A DNA stretch of 10,605 nt from JBHIBR01 sp046759145 [NCBI: Nitrospinota bacterium] (GCA_046759145.1 JBHIBR010000031.1:1-10605); one strand, 5' to 3'. Counted from the stretch's first letter, positions 1 to 6,892 are shown. Notes: generated by a model not told the origin, from the letters alone. Made by a program: numbers and translations.

Positions 1-348
1 GGCCTCTGGTCCGGGGTGCGACCGGGGCAACTCCTGATCCCACTCGACGCTCACGTGGTGCGCCTCTCGCAGCTCTTGGGCTTCACGCGGCGGACGAGCC
101 CCGGCCGCGCCATGGCCATCGAGGTCACGGAGGCCCTCCGGAACCTGGACTCCGCCGACCCCATCAAGTACGACTTTGCCCTCTCGCGCATGGGCATCCT
201 GGACCGCTGCCCCCGCCGCCGGGACATCAACCTCTGCAGGCGGTGCCCCATCCGCGACATCTGCCGCTTCTGGCGAAACCGCCGAAGCCCGCGGAAGGGG
301 GAGCACCCCCTCGCCCCCTCCGGGCCTCCCGGCCTCGGACCCGCCTGA
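1..348 (+). CDS. TIGR02757/DUF2400 family protein, C-terminal part
   Basis: This is the 3' end of a gene that begins before the window. The frame is open from base 1 and reads GLWSGVRPGQLLIPLDAHV. The L-I-P-L-D-x-H-V motif, the following R-L-x-x-L-L-G-F-T-R-R segment and the D-P-I-K-Y-D-F-A-L-S-R-M-G motif are typical of the C-terminal half of TIGR02757 (DUF2400) proteins, whose biochemical function is not established. A GTG at base 16 could be called as a start but lies inside the conserved domain, so I treat the gene as partial. Near the C-terminus four cysteines are spaced C-x8-C-x2-C-x5-C (bases about 205-270). This resembles the four-cysteine iron-sulfur loop of endonuclease III relatives (C-x6-C-x2-C-x5-C), so a metal cluster is plausible but inferred. 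The tail after it is proline-rich and low in complexity. nadK follows after 68 bases on the same strand. Confidence 0.8.
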   Translation, partial: GLWSGVRPGQLLIPLDAHVVRLSQLLGFTRRTSPGRAMAIEVTEALRNLDSADPIKYDFALSRMGILDRCPRRRDINLCRRCPIRDICRFWRNRRSPRKGEHPLAPSGPPGLGPA

Positions 349-403
349 GGGCGCGCTTGTTGGCCCACCGGCCCCATGCTAACTTAGGCTGATTTCGGCG
401 AAT

Positions 404-410
404 GGGGAGA
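404..410 (+). promoter_or_regulatory. ribosome binding site deciding the nadK start
   Basis: GGGGAGA sits six bases upstream of the ATG at 417. It lies inside the reading frame of a possible earlier ATG at 402, so it argues for initiation at 417. The NAD kinase fold begins at once after 417 (F-R-R-I-A-I-T). Confidence 0.6.
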
Positions 411-416
411 GCTCCC

Positions 417-1343
417 ATGGCGCAGGCTTTCCGCCGCATCGCCATCACTTCGAAGCCCTCCCGCGAAGAGGGAGAGAAGTTCGTCCGGGAACTGGTCGAG
501 TGGCTGGAGGAGCGGGGCTGCGAGCTCGTCCTGGACGCAACAACGGCGTCCGCCGCGGGGCGTCGGACAGACCTCAAGCGCGAGGAGGTGAGCCGCGGGG
601 CGGACCTCCTGGTGGTGCTGGGGGGGGACGGCACCTTCCTCAGTGCGGCGCGCACCCTGGGCGCGGACGGCCCCCCCATCCTGGGCATCAACCTGGGGCG
701 ATTGGGCTTCCTGACGGCCCTGCCCCAGCCGGCCCTCTTCCCCTCCCTCGAGCGCATCCTCGCGGGGGATTACCTCCTGGAAGAGCGCCAGCGCCTCCGG
801 CCGGCTCTCCACCGAGGGGGAGAGGTCATCCCGCTGCGCGACGTCCTCAACGACGTGGTCATCACCCCCATCTCCCTGGCCCGGCTGGTCGAGCTCACAA
901 CCCGGGTGAACGGCCGCCACCTGGCGACCTTCCGGGCGGACGGACTGATCCTCTCCACTCCCACGGGTTCCACTGCTTACGCCCTGGCGGCCAGCGGGCC
1001 CATCATGGTCCCGCGGGTGCAGGCTCTCATCCTGTGCCCCATTTGCCCCCACAACCTCTCCAACCGGCCCATCGTCCTCCCGGACGACGTTGCGGTGCAG
1101 ATCGCCCTCCGGGAAAGGGATACGCCCCACGTCCTCCTCACCCTGGACGGCCAGGAGGGCCACACCCTCGAGCCCGGGGACGTGGTGGAGGTGGCCAAGA
1201 GCCCCCACCCTGTGCGCCTCGTCCATCCGCCCGACAGCGACTTCTTCCAACTCCTGCGGGAGAAGCTGGGGTGGGAGGTCAAGCCCCTGGCCATGGACCT
1301 CCCCCAAGAGGCGGACCGTGCTGCGCCTGCTGCGGATTGCTAA
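417..1343 (+). CDS. nadK: NAD kinase
   Basis: ATP-NAD kinase phosphorylates NAD+ to NADP+ in the cytoplasm. Counting from the ATG at 417, the 308-residue product is of normal family length. It shows the catalytic G-G-D-G-T at residues 69-73 (general-base Asp71), N-L-G-R-L-G-F around 92-98, L-N-D at 144-146 (usually N-E, so Glu is replaced by Asp), the substrate loop A-D-G-L-I-L-S-T-P-T-G-S-T-A-Y at 174-188 and P-H-N-L-S-N-R-P at 211-218. An ATG at 402 is also in frame, but the purine-rich GGGGAGA at 404-410 lies six bases before the 417 ATG and favours the shorter form. The last 26 bases overlap the start of a recN remnant in another frame, which matches the common nadK-recN gene order. A weak promoter-like pair, TTGTTG (357-362) and TAACTT (380-385) with 17-base spacing, lies upstream. 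Confidence 0.95.
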   Translation: MAQAFRRIAITSKPSREEGEKFVRELVEWLEERGCELVLDATTASAAGRRTDLKREEVSRGADLLVVLGGDGTFLSAARTLGADGPPILGINLGRLGFLTALPQPALFPSLERILAGDYLLEERQRLRPALHRGGEVIPLRDVLNDVVITPISLARLVELTTRVNGRHLATFRADGLILSTPTGSTAYALAASGPIMVPRVQALILCPICPHNLSNRPIVLPDDVAVQIALRERDTPHVLLTLDGQEGHTLEPGDVVEVAKSPHPVRLVHPPDSDFFQLLREKLGWEVKPLAMDLPQEADRAAPAADC

Positions 1344-1380
1344 CTTCGCCATCGTCAGCGAGATGCTGGGGATGGAGTGA
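1318..1380 (+). pseudogene. recN: truncated recN 5' stub
   Basis: A GTG at 1318 overlaps the end of nadK by 26 bases and is preceded by AGAGG at 1307-1311 with six-base spacing. It opens a 20-codon frame ending at TGA 1378-1380. The first 15 residues include LRLLRIANFAIVSE. This matches the start of RecN proteins, which typically begin M-L-x-x-L-x-I-x-N-F-A-I-V/I-x-E. RecN is an SMC-like ATPase of double-strand break repair, about 550 residues long, and its gene often follows nadK. Here the Walker A region (G-E-T-G-A-G-K-S), expected about 20 residues further on, is absent from all forward frames, and only nine bases separate the TGA from the stop of the convergent flavoprotein gene. The stub therefore looks like the residue of a deletion or rearrangement. 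An assembly join or a chance match over 15 residues is less likely but possible. Confidence 0.7.
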
Positions 1381-1389
1381 GGGACCTCC

Positions 1390-2616
1390 TCAGCGGAGGG
1401 TCGCCCGAGGCGCCGTGCGGGGAAGCACCCTCCCCAGCACCCGCACCGGCCACCGGCGGCTGAGCTGCCCGTGGGCTTCCCGGTAGCTCAGGCGCCCCGA
1501 AATGACGGCCGAAAAGAGGTCGCGAACCTCCCCACTCCAGCATCCGGCCAGATAGGCGACCAGCGGCTGGCAAAGGAGGAGCGAGGCGAACTTTTGCACG
1601 CAGTGGAGGTCGGGGAGGATGTCCGAGGAGATCCGCTCCGAGTAAGCGGCAAGGGAGGCCCGGCCCGAGAGGAGGTCGTCCACCGCCTCGGCCGCCCGGG
1701 CCCCGCTGATGACGGCGTGGTGGATGCCCTCGCCCGTGAGGGGGTCCACGAGGCCGGCCGCATCTCCGGCGACCACCGCGCGCTCCCCGTGGAGGCGCTG
1801 GCCGGGTCCCCCCGTCCGCAGGGGCAGGCCGGCGCCCGTCACCGCCACCGAGAGCCGGCGCCCCAGCCAGGGCTGGACCGCCAGGAACCCGTCGAAGACG
1901 CGCCGCAACCCCCCCGAGCCGCCCGCCATGGAGCAGACCCCCGTGGAGAGGTGCTCGCGCTTGGGAAACACCCAGGCGTAGCCCTGGGGGAGGGCGCCAA
2001 AGTCGAACAGCGCGAAGGGGGCCGCCCGCTCGAAATCCGGCGGGGGAACCCGCACCTCCCCCGAGAGGGCACCCCCGAAGCGCACCCCGCGCCAGAGGCC
2101 CAAGTCCCGCGCCACCACGCTGCGAGCGCCATCCGCCCCGATGACGGCCAGCGCCCGCAGCGAGAAGCGCTCCCCCTCCCGCTCCACGAGGAGGTGCACC
2201 CCATCCCGCTCCTCCGCTAGACGCAGGGCCCGCGCCCCATCCCAGAGGGCGGCCCCGGCCTCCCGAGCTTTCTCCACCAGGAAATTGTCAAACACCTCCC
2301 GCATCACCATCCGGACCTCGAGGGCGCGGGGCTCGAGGGCCCGGGGCCACCTCCCCCGGTAGCTGAACACCACGCGGCTCACCTTCCTCTCCACCACATC
2401 TCGGCCCGCCCGGTCACGCCCCAGGGGGAAGTCGAGGGCTCGGACGGTGGTCTCGCTGATGACACCCGCGCAGCACTTGTCCCGGGGAAAACGGTGGGCG
2501 TCAAGCAGGAGGACGGAGCGGCCCCGGAGGGCGAGCCTGCGGGCCGCCGTGGCACCGGCGGGTCCGGCTCCCACCACCAGGCAATCCCAGCCCCTCTCCG
2601 CCCGCTCGGGGGGCAT
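1390..2616 (-). CDS. geranylgeranyl reductase family FAD-dependent oxidoreductase
   Basis: A flavoprotein of the geranylgeranyl reductase / p-hydroxybenzoate-hydroxylase-like superfamily, which typically reduces isoprenoid double bonds or modifies lipid-like substrates. The 408 residues show the dinucleotide-binding G-x-G-x-x-G (GAGPAG, 16-21) with an acidic residue ending the second strand (Asp39), the family motif R-D-K-C-C-A-G (45-51), the G-A-D-G-A-R-S motif (160-166) and the FAD-phosphate motif G-D-A-A-G-L-V-D-P-L-T-G-E-G-I (284-298). The arrangement is that of TIGR02032 proteins. The start ATG lies three bases after the stop of the upstream small membrane-protein gene, and GGGAGG sits about eight bases before it, so translation is probably coupled. 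It is the last gene of the minus-strand string and converges on the recN stub. The substrate is unknown; membrane isoprenoid or quinone side chains are reasonable inferences. Confidence 0.88.
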   Translation of the reverse strand: MPPERAERGWDCLVVGAGPAGATAARRLALRGRSVLLLDAHRFPRDKCCAGVISETTVRALDFPLGRDRAGRDVVERKVSRVVFSYRGRWPRALEPRALEVRMVMREVFDNFLVEKAREAGAALWDGARALRLAEERDGVHLLVEREGERFSLRALAVIGADGARSVVARDLGLWRGVRFGGALSGEVRVPPPDFERAAPFALFDFGALPQGYAWVFPKREHLSTGVCSMAGGSGGLRRVFDGFLAVQPWLGRRLSVAVTGAGLPLRTGGPGQRLHGERAVVAGDAAGLVDPLTGEGIHHAVISGARAAEAVDDLLSGRASLAAYSERISSDILPDLHCVQKFASLLLCQPLVAYLAGCWSGEVRDLFSAVISGRLSYREAHGQLSRRWPVRVLGRVLPRTAPRATLR

Positions 2617-2619
2617 CCC

Positions 2620-2796
2620 TCAGCCTCCCGCTCCCCGGGCCTCCATCCAGCGACCGGCCGCGAAGAGCACAATGCCGAGGACCAGCAGCTCGAGCTCGGA
2701 CCACATGCCCCCCCCCGAGGAGAGCCCCGCGTAGAGGGCATAAGCGAGGTCCATCATCGCCGCCACTTGGAGGGCCCGGCCGAAGAAATAGAGCAC
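2620..2796 (-). CDS. small two-helix membrane protein, 58 aa
   Basis: A short gene in the gap between the aminotransferase and the flavoprotein. From the GTG at 2796-2794 it encodes 58 residues: an F-F-G-R start followed by a hydrophobic segment (about 8-25), a short Gly/Ser-rich loop (26-32) and a second hydrophobic segment (about 35-48), ending in A-A-G-R-W-M-E. The two helices carry G-R at similar places (F-F-G-R and A-A-G-R), a loosely repeated design. Function is unknown. It begins eight bases after the stop of the aminotransferase gene and ends three bases before the flavoprotein ATG, so it is almost surely co-transcribed with both. Alternative starts at internal ATG codons (residues 14-15) would cut into the first helix, and I prefer the GTG. 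The frame continues upstream inside the aminotransferase gene, but that part reads as shadow sequence. Confidence 0.65.
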   Translation of the reverse strand: MLYFFGRALQVAAMMDLAYALYAGLSSGGGMWSELELLVLGIVLFAAGRWMEARGAGG

Positions 2797-2803
2797 CGCC
2801 CGC

Positions 2804-3997
2804 CTACTCCAGCCTCTCCACGGCCACCGAGATGCGCGAGAGACCCTCCTCCACCTGCTCCACGGAGCAGGCGAAGGAGAAACGGATGTAGCCATCGTCC
2901 CCGAAGGCCACCCCCGGCACCGTGGCGCAACGGGCGCTCGAGAGGAAGAAGGAGGCCACGTCGAGGGAGCTCCTGAGCTCCCCCTCCGGCCCGCTCTTGC
3001 CGAAGAGGCCGCGCACACGGGGGAAGGCGTAGAAGGCCCCCTGGGGGGAGAGACAGCTCACGCCCGGCAGCTCGTTCAGGCCTGCCACCAACACCCGGCG
3101 CCTGCGGTCGAACTCGGCCACCCACCCGCGGAGGAAGTCTTGGGGGCCCTCCAGGGCGGCGATGGCGGCGGGCTGGGCGAAGGAGACCGGGTTGGTGGTG
3201 CTCTGGCTCTGCACGCTCGCCATGGCCCCCATCAGGTGCTCCGGGCCGAGGGCGAAACCCAGCCGCCAACCCGTCATGGCGTAGGTCTTGCTCAGCCCGT
3301 CCACCACGACGGTCCGCTCCTTGAGCTCGGGCGAGAGGGAGGCGATGCTCACGTGCTCGACGCCGTCGTAGAGGATCTTGCCGTAGATCTCGTCGCTGAT
3401 GACCGTGAGGCGGCGCCGGGCCACCACCTCTCCGATGGCCTCGAGGTCAGAGCGGCGGAGGACAGCGCCCGTCGGGTTGCACGGGCTGTTCAGGAAGAGG
3501 GCCTTGGTGCGGGGGGTGACGGCCTCCTCCACGGCCTCGGGGCGGAGGCGGAAGCCGTCCTCTTCCCGCGTCGGGAGGCGCACCGGCCGCGCGCCCGAGA
3601 GCTCCACGATGGGCTCGTAGGACACCCAAGCGGGGACGGGGATGAGCACCTCATCCCCCGGGCCGAAGAGAGAAAGGGCGATGTTGAACACGCTGTGCTT
3701 GGCCCCCATGGAGACCACCACCTGCTGGGGGGAGTAACGGAGGCCCTTCTCTCTCTCCACCCAGTCGGCGATGGCCCGCCGGAGGGCCTCGGTGCCGCGG
3801 ACGGCGGTGTACTTGGTGTGTCCTTCCCGGAGCGCCCGGATGGCCGCCTCCTTGACGTGCTCGGGAGTGTCGAAGTCGGGCTCGCCGGCCGCGAAGGAGA
3901 GGACGTCCAGGCCCTGCGCGCGCAGGGCGGCGGCGCGGGTGTTCATCTCCAGAGTGGCGGCGGGCGCGAGCCCTCGCACCCGTTCGGAGAGCTCCAT
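2804..3997 (-). CDS. class I PLP-dependent aminotransferase (aspartate aminotransferase-like)
   Basis: A fold-type I aminotransferase of the I-gamma aspartate/prephenate group, expected to move an amino group between aspartate or a similar donor and a 2-oxo acid in the cytosol. All landmarks of the 397-residue enzyme are visible: F-A-A-G-E-P-D-F-D-T-P (35-45), K-Y-T near 62-64, N-S-P-C-N-P-T-G (170-177; Asn174 contacts PLP), S-D-E-I-Y (201-205; Asp202 binds the pyridine nitrogen), the Schiff-base lysine in S-K-T-Y-A-M-T-G-W-R (Lys237, Arg245) and I-R-F-S-F (371-375; Arg372 binds the substrate alpha-carboxylate). Length is normal. A strong GGGGAGGAG precedes the ATG. The upstream coaD stop is 16 bases away and the small membrane-protein gene starts eight bases after its stop, so it is inside an operon. 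Exact substrate preference (Asp, prephenate or another amino acid) is not decided by these motifs. Confidence 0.93.
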   Translation of the reverse strand: MELSERVRGLAPAATLEMNTRAAALRAQGLDVLSFAAGEPDFDTPEHVKEAAIRALREGHTKYTAVRGTEALRRAIADWVEREKGLRYSPQQVVVSMGAKHSVFNIALSLFGPGDEVLIPVPAWVSYEPIVELSGARPVRLPTREEDGFRLRPEAVEEAVTPRTKALFLNSPCNPTGAVLRRSDLEAIGEVVARRRLTVISDEIYGKILYDGVEHVSIASLSPELKERTVVVDGLSKTYAMTGWRLGFALGPEHLMGAMASVQSQSTTNPVSFAQPAAIAALEGPQDFLRGWVAEFDRRRRVLVAGLNELPGVSCLSPQGAFYAFPRVRGLFGKSGPEGELRSSLDVASFFLSSARCATVPGVAFGDDGYIRFSFACSVEQVEEGLSRISVAVERLE

Positions 3998-4013
3998 GGG
4001 CTCCTCCCCTTCC

Positions 4014-4499
4014 TCAGCGGCGAGCGAACTTCTTCTTCAGTGCGGCCCACACTGGGGGCGGCACGAGGGCGCTGGCGTCCCCTCCCAGCGAGGCCACCTC
4101 CTTCACCAGGCGGCTGCTCAGGTAGGTGTACTGCTCGCTGGGCATCAGGAACAGCGTTTCCATCTCGGGGCTCAGCCCGCGATTCATGAGGGCCATCTGG
4201 AACTCGTACTCGAAGTCGCTCACCGCCCGGAGCCCCCGGACCAGCACCCTCGCCCCCACCCGCCGGGCGAAGTCCACCACCAGCCCCGAGAAGCTCTCCA
4301 CCCGCACCGAAGGCCGACCGGCGAACACCTCCGCCAAGAGGGCGCGTCGCTCCTCGACGGTGAAGAGAGGCTCCTTCTCCGGGTTCGCGGCGATGGCCAC
4401 GACGACCGGGTCGAACATCCGCAACGCCCGCTCCACCAGGTCCACATGACCGTTGGTCGGCGGGTCGAAGGTCCCAGGGTAGATGGCGCCGATGGGCAT
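4014..4499 (-). CDS. coaD: phosphopantetheine adenylyltransferase
   Basis: CoaD catalyses the fourth step of coenzyme A synthesis, joining AMP from ATP to 4'-phosphopantetheine to give dephospho-CoA. The 161-residue product has the normal length of bacterial PPAT. It begins with the nucleotidyltransferase signature [12 protein letters not shown] (7-18; the T/H pair binds ATP phosphates), then [12 protein letters not shown] (88-99), which binds phosphopantetheine and ATP, and S-S-R-L-V-K-E (128-134), the second signature motif. GAGGGG at 4509-4514 read on the minus strand lies nine bases before the ATG. It is between the RDD protein gene (42 bases upstream) and the aminotransferase gene (16 bases downstream), consistent with one transcript. 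Confidence 0.96.
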   Translation of the reverse strand: MPIGAIYPGTFDPPTNGHVDLVERALRMFDPVVVAIAANPEKEPLFTVEERRALLAEVFAGRPSVRVESFSGLVVDFARRVGARVLVRGLRAVSDFEYEFQMALMNRGLSPEMETLFLMPSEQYTYLSSRLVKEVASLGGDASALVPPPVWAALKKKFARR

Positions 4500-4541
4500 G
4501 GGGGCGTTCCCCTCGGGCGGAAGCGGTGGGGGGCTCGGCCG

Positions 4542-5126
4542 CTAGCCCGCCGCCCTCCCCGATTCGGTGCGGGCGCGGCGCGCCACCACCACGCGGGTCC
4601 CCGAGAAGGTGTCGTGGAGGCAGCGGCCCGCGGCGCCGAAGATGGCCAGGGCCTCGAAGGGGATGAAACGGATAGCCGTGCGGGCGAGGGCCCGCAAGAG
4701 GGAGGGCTGCATCCCCTCCTCGTCCACCACGCGCATGCCCAGGGCCCACTTGCCGGCCGTCCGCCCGAAACGGCCCTCCAGCATCCAGAAGTAGAGGAAG
4801 AGGAGGAGGTATGCCGTTGGGCCCAACTTTCCCTCCACAATCGCCCCCCCGCCCGCGCTCCCAAAATCCAGGCTGCCAAGGCCCGCCAGCCCGGCGATGG
4901 CCACCAGGATCACCAGATCCGCCGCCCAGGCAAGCAGCCGCCGGAAGCGGCCCGCCGGCGGGAGCGTCCAGCGCGCCAGCTCCTCCCCCCCGGGGAGGGC
5001 GACCCCGAAGCGCCGGCACAGCTCCAGGTATTCCCTCTCGCCCACCCCCAGGTGCTCGGCCGCCCGACGGGGGTCGGAGAAAACCCTCGAAGCGGTGCGC
5101 ACGCGCTCGGCATCCGGGGGAGGCAT
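4542..5126 (-). CDS. RDD-domain membrane protein with N-terminal extension
   Basis: A 194-residue integral membrane protein with a C-terminal RDD domain. The domain shows R-F-R-R-L-L-A-W-A-A-D (60-70), a first hydrophobic helix (about 69-85), a second (about 103-116), the diagnostic G-R-T-A-G-K-W-A-L-G-M-R-V-V-D (121-135) and a third helix (about 152-166), then C-L-H-D-T-F-S-G-T, the usual RDD ending. The transported or bound partner of RDD proteins is generally unknown. The first 58 residues form a charged, soluble stretch with an amphipathic helical look (about 5-40) that I do not recognise. It might be a small cytoplasmic partner-binding segment. The gene starts eight bases after the moaB stop. 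No strong ribosome binding site is visible, so it probably depends on coupling to moaB. Confidence 0.85.
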   Translation of the reverse strand: MPPPDAERVRTASRVFSDPRRAAEHLGVGEREYLELCRRFGVALPGGEELARWTLPPAGRFRRLLAWAADLVILVAIAGLAGLGSLDFGSAGGGAIVEGKLGPTAYLLLFLYFWMLEGRFGRTAGKWALGMRVVDEEGMQPSLLRALARTAIRFIPFEALAIFGAAGRCLHDTFSGTRVVVARRARTESGRAAG

Positions 5127-5134
5127 CGCTCGGG

Positions 5135-5707
5135 CTACTTGGTGAGCTCCCGCACCATGTGCGCGAGCTCGGGGAGGAGGAGGCGCGTCATGGCGGTCTT
5201 ACACGCGTTCCCGGAGCCCGGCATGGCGGCCACGAGCTTCCCCCGGCACACCCCCGCCACCGCCCGCGAGAGCATCGCCGGGGGGCCGATCTCCTGAAAG
5301 GAGATGTAGCGGAACAGCTCCCCGAAGCCATCCACCCTCTTCTCCAGGTTGCGGACGATGACGTCGTAGGTCGTATCCCGGCGCGCGATGCCCGTGCCCC
5401 CGTTGGTCAGGATGGCCTGGACGCCGGGGTCGGAGAGAACCTCGTCGAGCTTCTTCTGGATCTCCGCGGGCTCGTCGCGGACGATGGCATAGCCCGCCAC
5501 CCGGTGGCCGCCCTCTTTCAGCAGCTCCATGATGATCTGCCCGCTGGTGTCGCTCTCGGGCGTGCGGGTGTCGCTCACCGTGATGATGTAGCAGGCCACA
5601 CTCTCCGGGGCCTCCCGGCGGTGCTCCTCATAGGTCTTGCGCGCTGCGGCCTCCTCGAGCCTCTCCCTCTCGCCAGGAGGATGTGGATGACGACCTTCGG
5701 CCCCCAC
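5135..5707 (-). CDS. moaB: MoaB/Mog family molybdopterin adenylyltransferase-like protein
   Basis: A member of the MogA/MoaB family of molybdenum cofactor synthesis, in which molybdopterin is adenylylated before metal insertion; some MoaB proteins lack this activity. Visible motifs are I-I-T-V-S-D-T-R-T, S-D-T-S-G, the phosphate-binding T-N-G-G-T-G-I-A-R-R-D-T-T-Y, G-F-G-E-L-F-R, the E-I-G-P-P-A-M-L-S-R-A segment and P-G-S near the C-terminus. The start is uncertain. The only plausible in-frame initiator before the conserved Y-E-E-H-R-x-E-A-P segment is the GTG at 5707-5705, preceded by GGAGG only two bases away. This gives about 25 residues before the usual MoaB N-terminus. It heads the minus-strand gene string, eight bases before the RDD gene. 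No other Mo-cofactor gene is in the window. Confidence 0.88.
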   Translation of the reverse strand: MGAEGRHPHPPGERERLEEAAARKTYEEHRREAPESVACYIITVSDTRTPESDTSGQIIMELLKEGGHRVAGYAIVRDEPAEIQKKLDEVLSDPGVQAILTNGGTGIARRDTTYDVIVRNLEKRVDGFGELFRYISFQEIGPPAMLSRAVAGVCRGKLVAAMPGSGNACKTAMTRLLLPELAHMVRELTK

Positions 5708-6147
5708 GACCTCCGCCTCAGAAGAGCCTGCCCCCCCATGCGGGCAGGTCGACCCCCACGGCGAGCAGCCCGCGACGCCACACCTTTCTCCCCTCCGACG
5801 CCGGAGCGGCGGATTTCTCCCTACTTACCTCAATTCCCGGCCCTCGGCAAGGCGCCGGAGCCGGCCCCGATCGCCGCGGCCTGCCGGGTGGGATTGCGAA
5901 CTCGCCGGGAGGGTTCGAGAACTCAGATTCGGCGAGCCGCAGCCGCCCCTTCCTGCACCGCGGCCACCTCCGAGCACCACGGATCTTTGACAGCGAGAGG
6001 GGAAAAGTCTAGAGTTAAGGTTGAGGGGAATCCACCAACAGCTCGAACAACCCCGAGGACATCCTTTTCTCATGAACGCTGCGCTCACCGGCCTCGCCAG
6101 GGGCGGGGGCAAAGGTTCCCTGGGGACCTGAGAGGCGAGAGCTGGCC
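5708..6147. other. divergent intergenic region, 440 bases
   Basis: This gap separates the minus-strand moaB string from the plus-strand isomerase gene and must hold the promoters of both. On the plus side a good sigma70-like promoter is visible at 5987-6015. On the moaB side I see no convincing -35/-10 pair. A 7-bp inverted repeat, CCTGCCC at 5727-5733 and GGGCAGG at 5742-5748 with an 8-base loop, lies in what would be the moaB leader. A 19-codon ATG frame at 6072-6131 in the isomerase leader has no clear ribosome binding site. The rest is GC-rich and I see no coding signal or repeat array in it. Confidence 0.6.
5987..6015 (+). promoter_or_regulatory. sigma70-type promoter for the isomerase-mmgE unit
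   Basis: A perfect -35 hexamer TTGACA (5987-5992) is followed, after exactly 17 bases, by TAGAGT (6010-6015), a 4-of-6 match to TATAAT. The region around the -10 is unusually AT-rich for this window. The predicted transcript would start near 6022, leaving a leader of about 125 bases before the ATG at 6148. Confidence 0.6.
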
Positions 6148-6864
6148 ATGGGGGAGCCGATGCGGGCAATCGGACTGGTGGTGCCCTCCCGGAACCGGGT
6201 GATGGAAGCCGATTTCCACCGGAGGGTCCCCCACGATGTGTGCGTGGCGACGAGTCGGGTCTGGAAGGCCCGGGCGCGCGTAGACGTCGCCGCGCTCGAT
6301 GAGGTGCTCGCCCACTTCGAGGAAGCTGCCGAACGGGTGGCGACGACCAAGGTGGACGTCATCATGTTCGGATGTACGTCCGCAAGCTTCATGCACGGGG
6401 CCGAAGCCACCGAGGCCCTCGAGTCGCGCACAAGGGAACAGACCGGCATTCCAACCCTCACGACTTCAACGGCAGTCGCGGAGTGCCTGCGTCGGCTCGG
6501 GGTTCAGAAGGTCGCAATCTTCACACCCTACACCGACGAACTGAACGAAAGGGAGCGGGCCTACTTCGAGGCAAAGGGCTTCCGGGTCTCCAGGGTCGGT
6601 GGGCTGGGGTTCGAAACTAGCGAGGAAAATTACTCTTGCCCGCCCGAGCGGATTCGAGGGCAAGCCCTGGAATTCATGGCGGACGATGACGCCGCACTCT
6701 TCATCAGCTGCACGAACTTTCGCGCCTATCCTGTTGCCTCGGCCCTCGCGCGCGAGCTGGGTCGGACGGTGGTCACCTCCAATATGGCCTCTCTATGGGC
6801 GAGCCTGGAAAGGCTCGGGCATCCGAAAGCCGATTCGATCCTGGCCGAAGGACGGCCCGAGTAG
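6148..6864 (+). CDS. maleate cis-trans isomerase / Asp-Glu racemase superfamily enzyme
   Basis: A 238-residue enzyme of the family that includes maleate isomerase and arylmalonate decarboxylase. Such enzymes act on small dicarboxylic acids without a cofactor, using cysteine. The first catalytic region is V-P-S-R-N (12-16; Asn16 fits the substrate-binding Asn). Cys76 in F-G-C-T-S-A-S-F and Cys188 in I-S-C-T-N-F-R-A correspond to the two catalytic cysteines. Having both agrees with a maleate isomerase or racemase mechanism, because arylmalonate decarboxylase keeps only the second. Length fits the family. ATG 6148 has GAGAG six bases upstream. An in-frame ATG at 6160 is a possible alternative, losing four residues. 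The gene is 101 bases before the MmgE/PrpD gene and probably transcribed with it from the promoter at 5987. The true substrate cannot be named from these motifs. Confidence 0.85.
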   Translation: MGEPMRAIGLVVPSRNRVMEADFHRRVPHDVCVATSRVWKARARVDVAALDEVLAHFEEAAERVATTKVDVIMFGCTSASFMHGAEATEALESRTREQTGIPTLTTSTAVAECLRRLGVQKVAIFTPYTDELNERERAYFEAKGFRVSRVGGLGFETSEENYSCPPERIRGQALEFMADDDAALFISCTNFRAYPVASALARELGRTVVTSNMASLWASLERLGHPKADSILAEGRPE

Positions 6865-6892
6865 CCGCGAATGACGGAAGACTCTACGCCAA

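Noticed and set aside
357-385. Promoter-like TTGTTG-N17-TAACTT before nadK
   Set aside because: Only three of six bases match in each hexamer. nadK could equally be transcribed with the upstream gene, so it is not listed as a feature.
384-1352. A 322-codon minus-strand frame opposite nadK
   Set aside because: It is antisense to an unmistakable NAD kinase and no conserved motif is seen.
5854-5865. GCCGG-AG-CCGGC palindrome in the divergent intergenic region
   Set aside because: Such short GC palindromes are expected by chance in this composition and it is not placed at a promoter or start.
6072-6131. 19-codon ATG frame in the isomerase leader
   Set aside because: It has no good ribosome binding site (nearest GAGGA is more than ten bases away) and a glycine-rich low-complexity product. 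It is mentioned only as a possible leader element.
4811-6202. A 463-codon plus-strand frame crossing the RDD and moaB genes and the intergenic gap
   Set aside because: It is rich in Pro, Arg and Gly without domain motifs and lies antisense to two well-supported genes. It reflects the lack of stop codons in GC-rich DNA.
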